Positions 6,605-7,844 of a DNA stretch of 7,844 bases are shown here, piece by piece (position 1 is the stretch's first letter; each line of letters starts with the position of its first letter). A program made the translations under genes and the position numbers. The notes beneath the pieces were generated by a model. That model worked only from the letters and a program-made list of their open reading frames with translations, made no database searches and was not told where the DNA came from. The stretch comes from JAYFRE01 sp034926235 (GTDB taxonomy: Bacteria; Pseudomonadota; Alphaproteobacteria; Rhodospirillales; Magnetospirillaceae), in contig JAYFRE010000173.1 in the NCBI GenBank assembly GCA_034926235.1, positions 1 to 7,844 of the forward strand, written 5' to 3'.

Positions 6605-7844
6605 ATGGCTGTTTTAAAATTTTTTCAGGGGGAAAAACGACTGGGGCCGGCGGAGCGCACAATGCCGGGCGCTGCCGGTCCGGCAAACAACGATACGCGG
6701 TCCGAAGAACTTCTGGACCGGATCGAATCGTTGATTGCGGCCTATATCGCGGACAAGAACGAGGTGTTGCTAGAAGGCGACGATGCTCCGGCGCAGGTGC
6801 TGAAGCCCCTGGTGGAAAACCGGATGGTGGTGCGGCGCAAGATGCTGCGGAACCTGGTTGATATCTGGGTCGCGCAGACCGGGCCGGCCCATGCCTTGGT
6901 GACGATGAAAACGGATATGGAAAATGTCGGCCAGCGCATGAACGCGATTGCCAGCTCCGCCGACGAATTATTGACCTCGATCGCGGATATGGAGCGTACG
7001 GCCAGTGCCGTTGCTGCGGATGCGAACTTGGTCTGCTCCCATGCCGGAGCGGGATCGGATTCTATCGACCGGGCGACGAAGTTTATGCGCGGCGCTGTCG
7101 AATCGGTTCAAACCCTATCGGCCAAAGTAGCCGAGCTGAGCGAATCCTTTCAGCAAATCGCCGGCATCGTCGGCACCATCGAGGAGATCGCCAGCCAGAC
7201 CAATCTATTGGCGCTGAACGCCACCATCGAGGCGGCGCGCGCCGGTGAGGCGGGCAAAGGCTTCGCTGTCGTCGCCGGCGAGGTCAAAACCTTGTCCAAC
7301 CAGACCGCGCGGGCCACCGACGACATCAGGCGGCGTATCGGCGCGTTGCAGGACGGGGTCTCAGAGATCAGCACCGCGATGGCGGCGACGGCGCAGACCG
7401 TTCGCAACGGCGACGAATCGGTCGGTGCGACCGGTGAGGCCATGCGCGCGACCAACCAGGCGATGAACGACCTGACCCACAAGATGACGTCGATTTCCGC
7501 CTGCCTGCAGCAACAGACGGCGGCGACGCGGGAAGTGGATGAAGGCATCAACAAAACTGCATCCCTGGCGAGCAATACGATCGCTTCCGTGTCCAAGCTG
7601 GCGGCGTCGATCGACAATGTCAGCGCGATCATCAGCCCGAACCTGACCCGCTTCGGCGAAAAGCCGGACGATGTGACCTTGCTCTTGCTCGCCAAGACGG
7701 ATCATGCGAGCTACAAAAAGCGGGTATTCGACGTGCTGGTGGGGCAGACGACGGGACAGGTGTCCGATTTCGCCGATCATCACGGATGCCGCTTCGGCAA
7801 ATGGTATGACGCCGTTAGCGACATGAACATCCGCGCCGTGCCGG
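6605..7844 (+). CDS. Soluble methyl-accepting chemotaxis protein with C-terminal CZB zinc-binding domain (3' end cut off)
   Basis: The frame is open for 413 codons to the right edge. The protein is a chemoreceptor that should control CheA/CheW signalling through its coiled-coil hairpin. The signalling tip is plain at about residues 191-236: EEIASQTNLLALNATIEAARAG, then GKGFAVVAGEVKTLSNQTA, close to the family consensus. Helical coiled-coil arms lie either side (about 95-190 and 240-350). No hydrophobic segment long enough to cross a membrane is present, so it should be cytoplasmic. The first 90 residues are helical and match no sensor domain (PAS, GAF, globin) that I recognise. From residue 359 a CZB domain begins: LLLLAKTDHASYKK with His367, then HHGCRFGKWYD with His393 and Cys395 as likely zinc ligands. 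CZB domains bind zinc and in some chemoreceptors sense hypochlorous acid or zinc. The last His ligand expected in CZB would lie beyond the edge. No chemotaxis or flagellar gene is beside it in the window. Confidence 0.94.
   Translation, partial: MAVLKFFQGEKRLGPAERTMPGAAGPANNDTRSEELLDRIESLIAAYIADKNEVLLEGDDAPAQVLKPLVENRMVVRRKMLRNLVDIWVAQTGPAHALVTMKTDMENVGQRMNAIASSADELLTSIADMERTASAVAADANLVCSHAGAGSDSIDRATKFMRGAVESVQTLSAKVAELSESFQQIAGIVGTIEEIASQTNLLALNATIEAARAGEAGKGFAVVAGEVKTLSNQTARATDDIRRRIGALQDGVSEISTAMAATAQTVRNGDESVGATGEAMRATNQAMNDLTHKMTSISACLQQQTAATREVDEGINKTASLASNTIASVSKLAASIDNVSAIISPNLTRFGEKPDDVTLLLLAKTDHASYKKRVFDVLVGQTTGQVSDFADHHGCRFGKWYDAVSDMNIRAVP

Noticed and set aside
7150..7783. Minus-strand frames of 181 and 140 codons over the chemoreceptor gene
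   Set aside because: They lie antisense to the highly conserved signalling tip and CZB domain and have no ribosome-binding site or family motif.

Overview
The window looks like chromosomal DNA from a GC-rich Gram-negative bacterium, most likely an alphaproteobacterium. The basis is an outer-membrane TonB-dependent receptor, a large DUF748/AsmA-like envelope protein, a cytoplasmic chemoreceptor ending in a CZB zinc-binding domain, GC-rich codon use, and long open antisense frames over the real genes. Genus cannot be set from the sequence alone. I see no rRNA, tRNA, transposase, phage gene, CRISPR array or toxin-antitoxin pair.

Layout: (1) Positions 1-2066, minus strand: a TonB-dependent receptor with its start in the window and its last few tens of residues cut off by the left edge. 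(2) Positions 2067-2412: a non-coding stretch of about 346 bases with several inverted repeats, at once the 3' flank of the next gene and the 5' leader of the receptor. (3) Positions 2413-6141, minus strand: one 1242-codon frame for a DUF748/AsmA-like protein with an N-terminal membrane anchor and an OmpA-like tail. Its start is ambiguous, because a CTG codon 18 codons inside the frame has a far better ribosome-binding site than the outermost ATG. (4) Positions 6142-6604: an AT-richer divergent intergenic region with a hairpin over the outer ATG, a candidate minus-strand promoter, a 12-base palindrome and a perfect DnaA-box nonamer. (5) Positions 6605-7844, plus strand: a soluble methyl-accepting chemotaxis protein with a CZB domain, cut off by the right edge.

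The receptor and the DUF748 protein lie in tandem and both serve the envelope: one imports a ligand across the outer membrane using TonB energy, the other is a periplasm-spanning type protein anchored in the inner membrane. The gap between them and its hairpins argue against tight coupling. The chemoreceptor is divergently transcribed and has no evident functional tie to the other two. No clearly new multi-gene system is visible. The points most worth following are the start of the DUF748 gene and the structured leader of the receptor.
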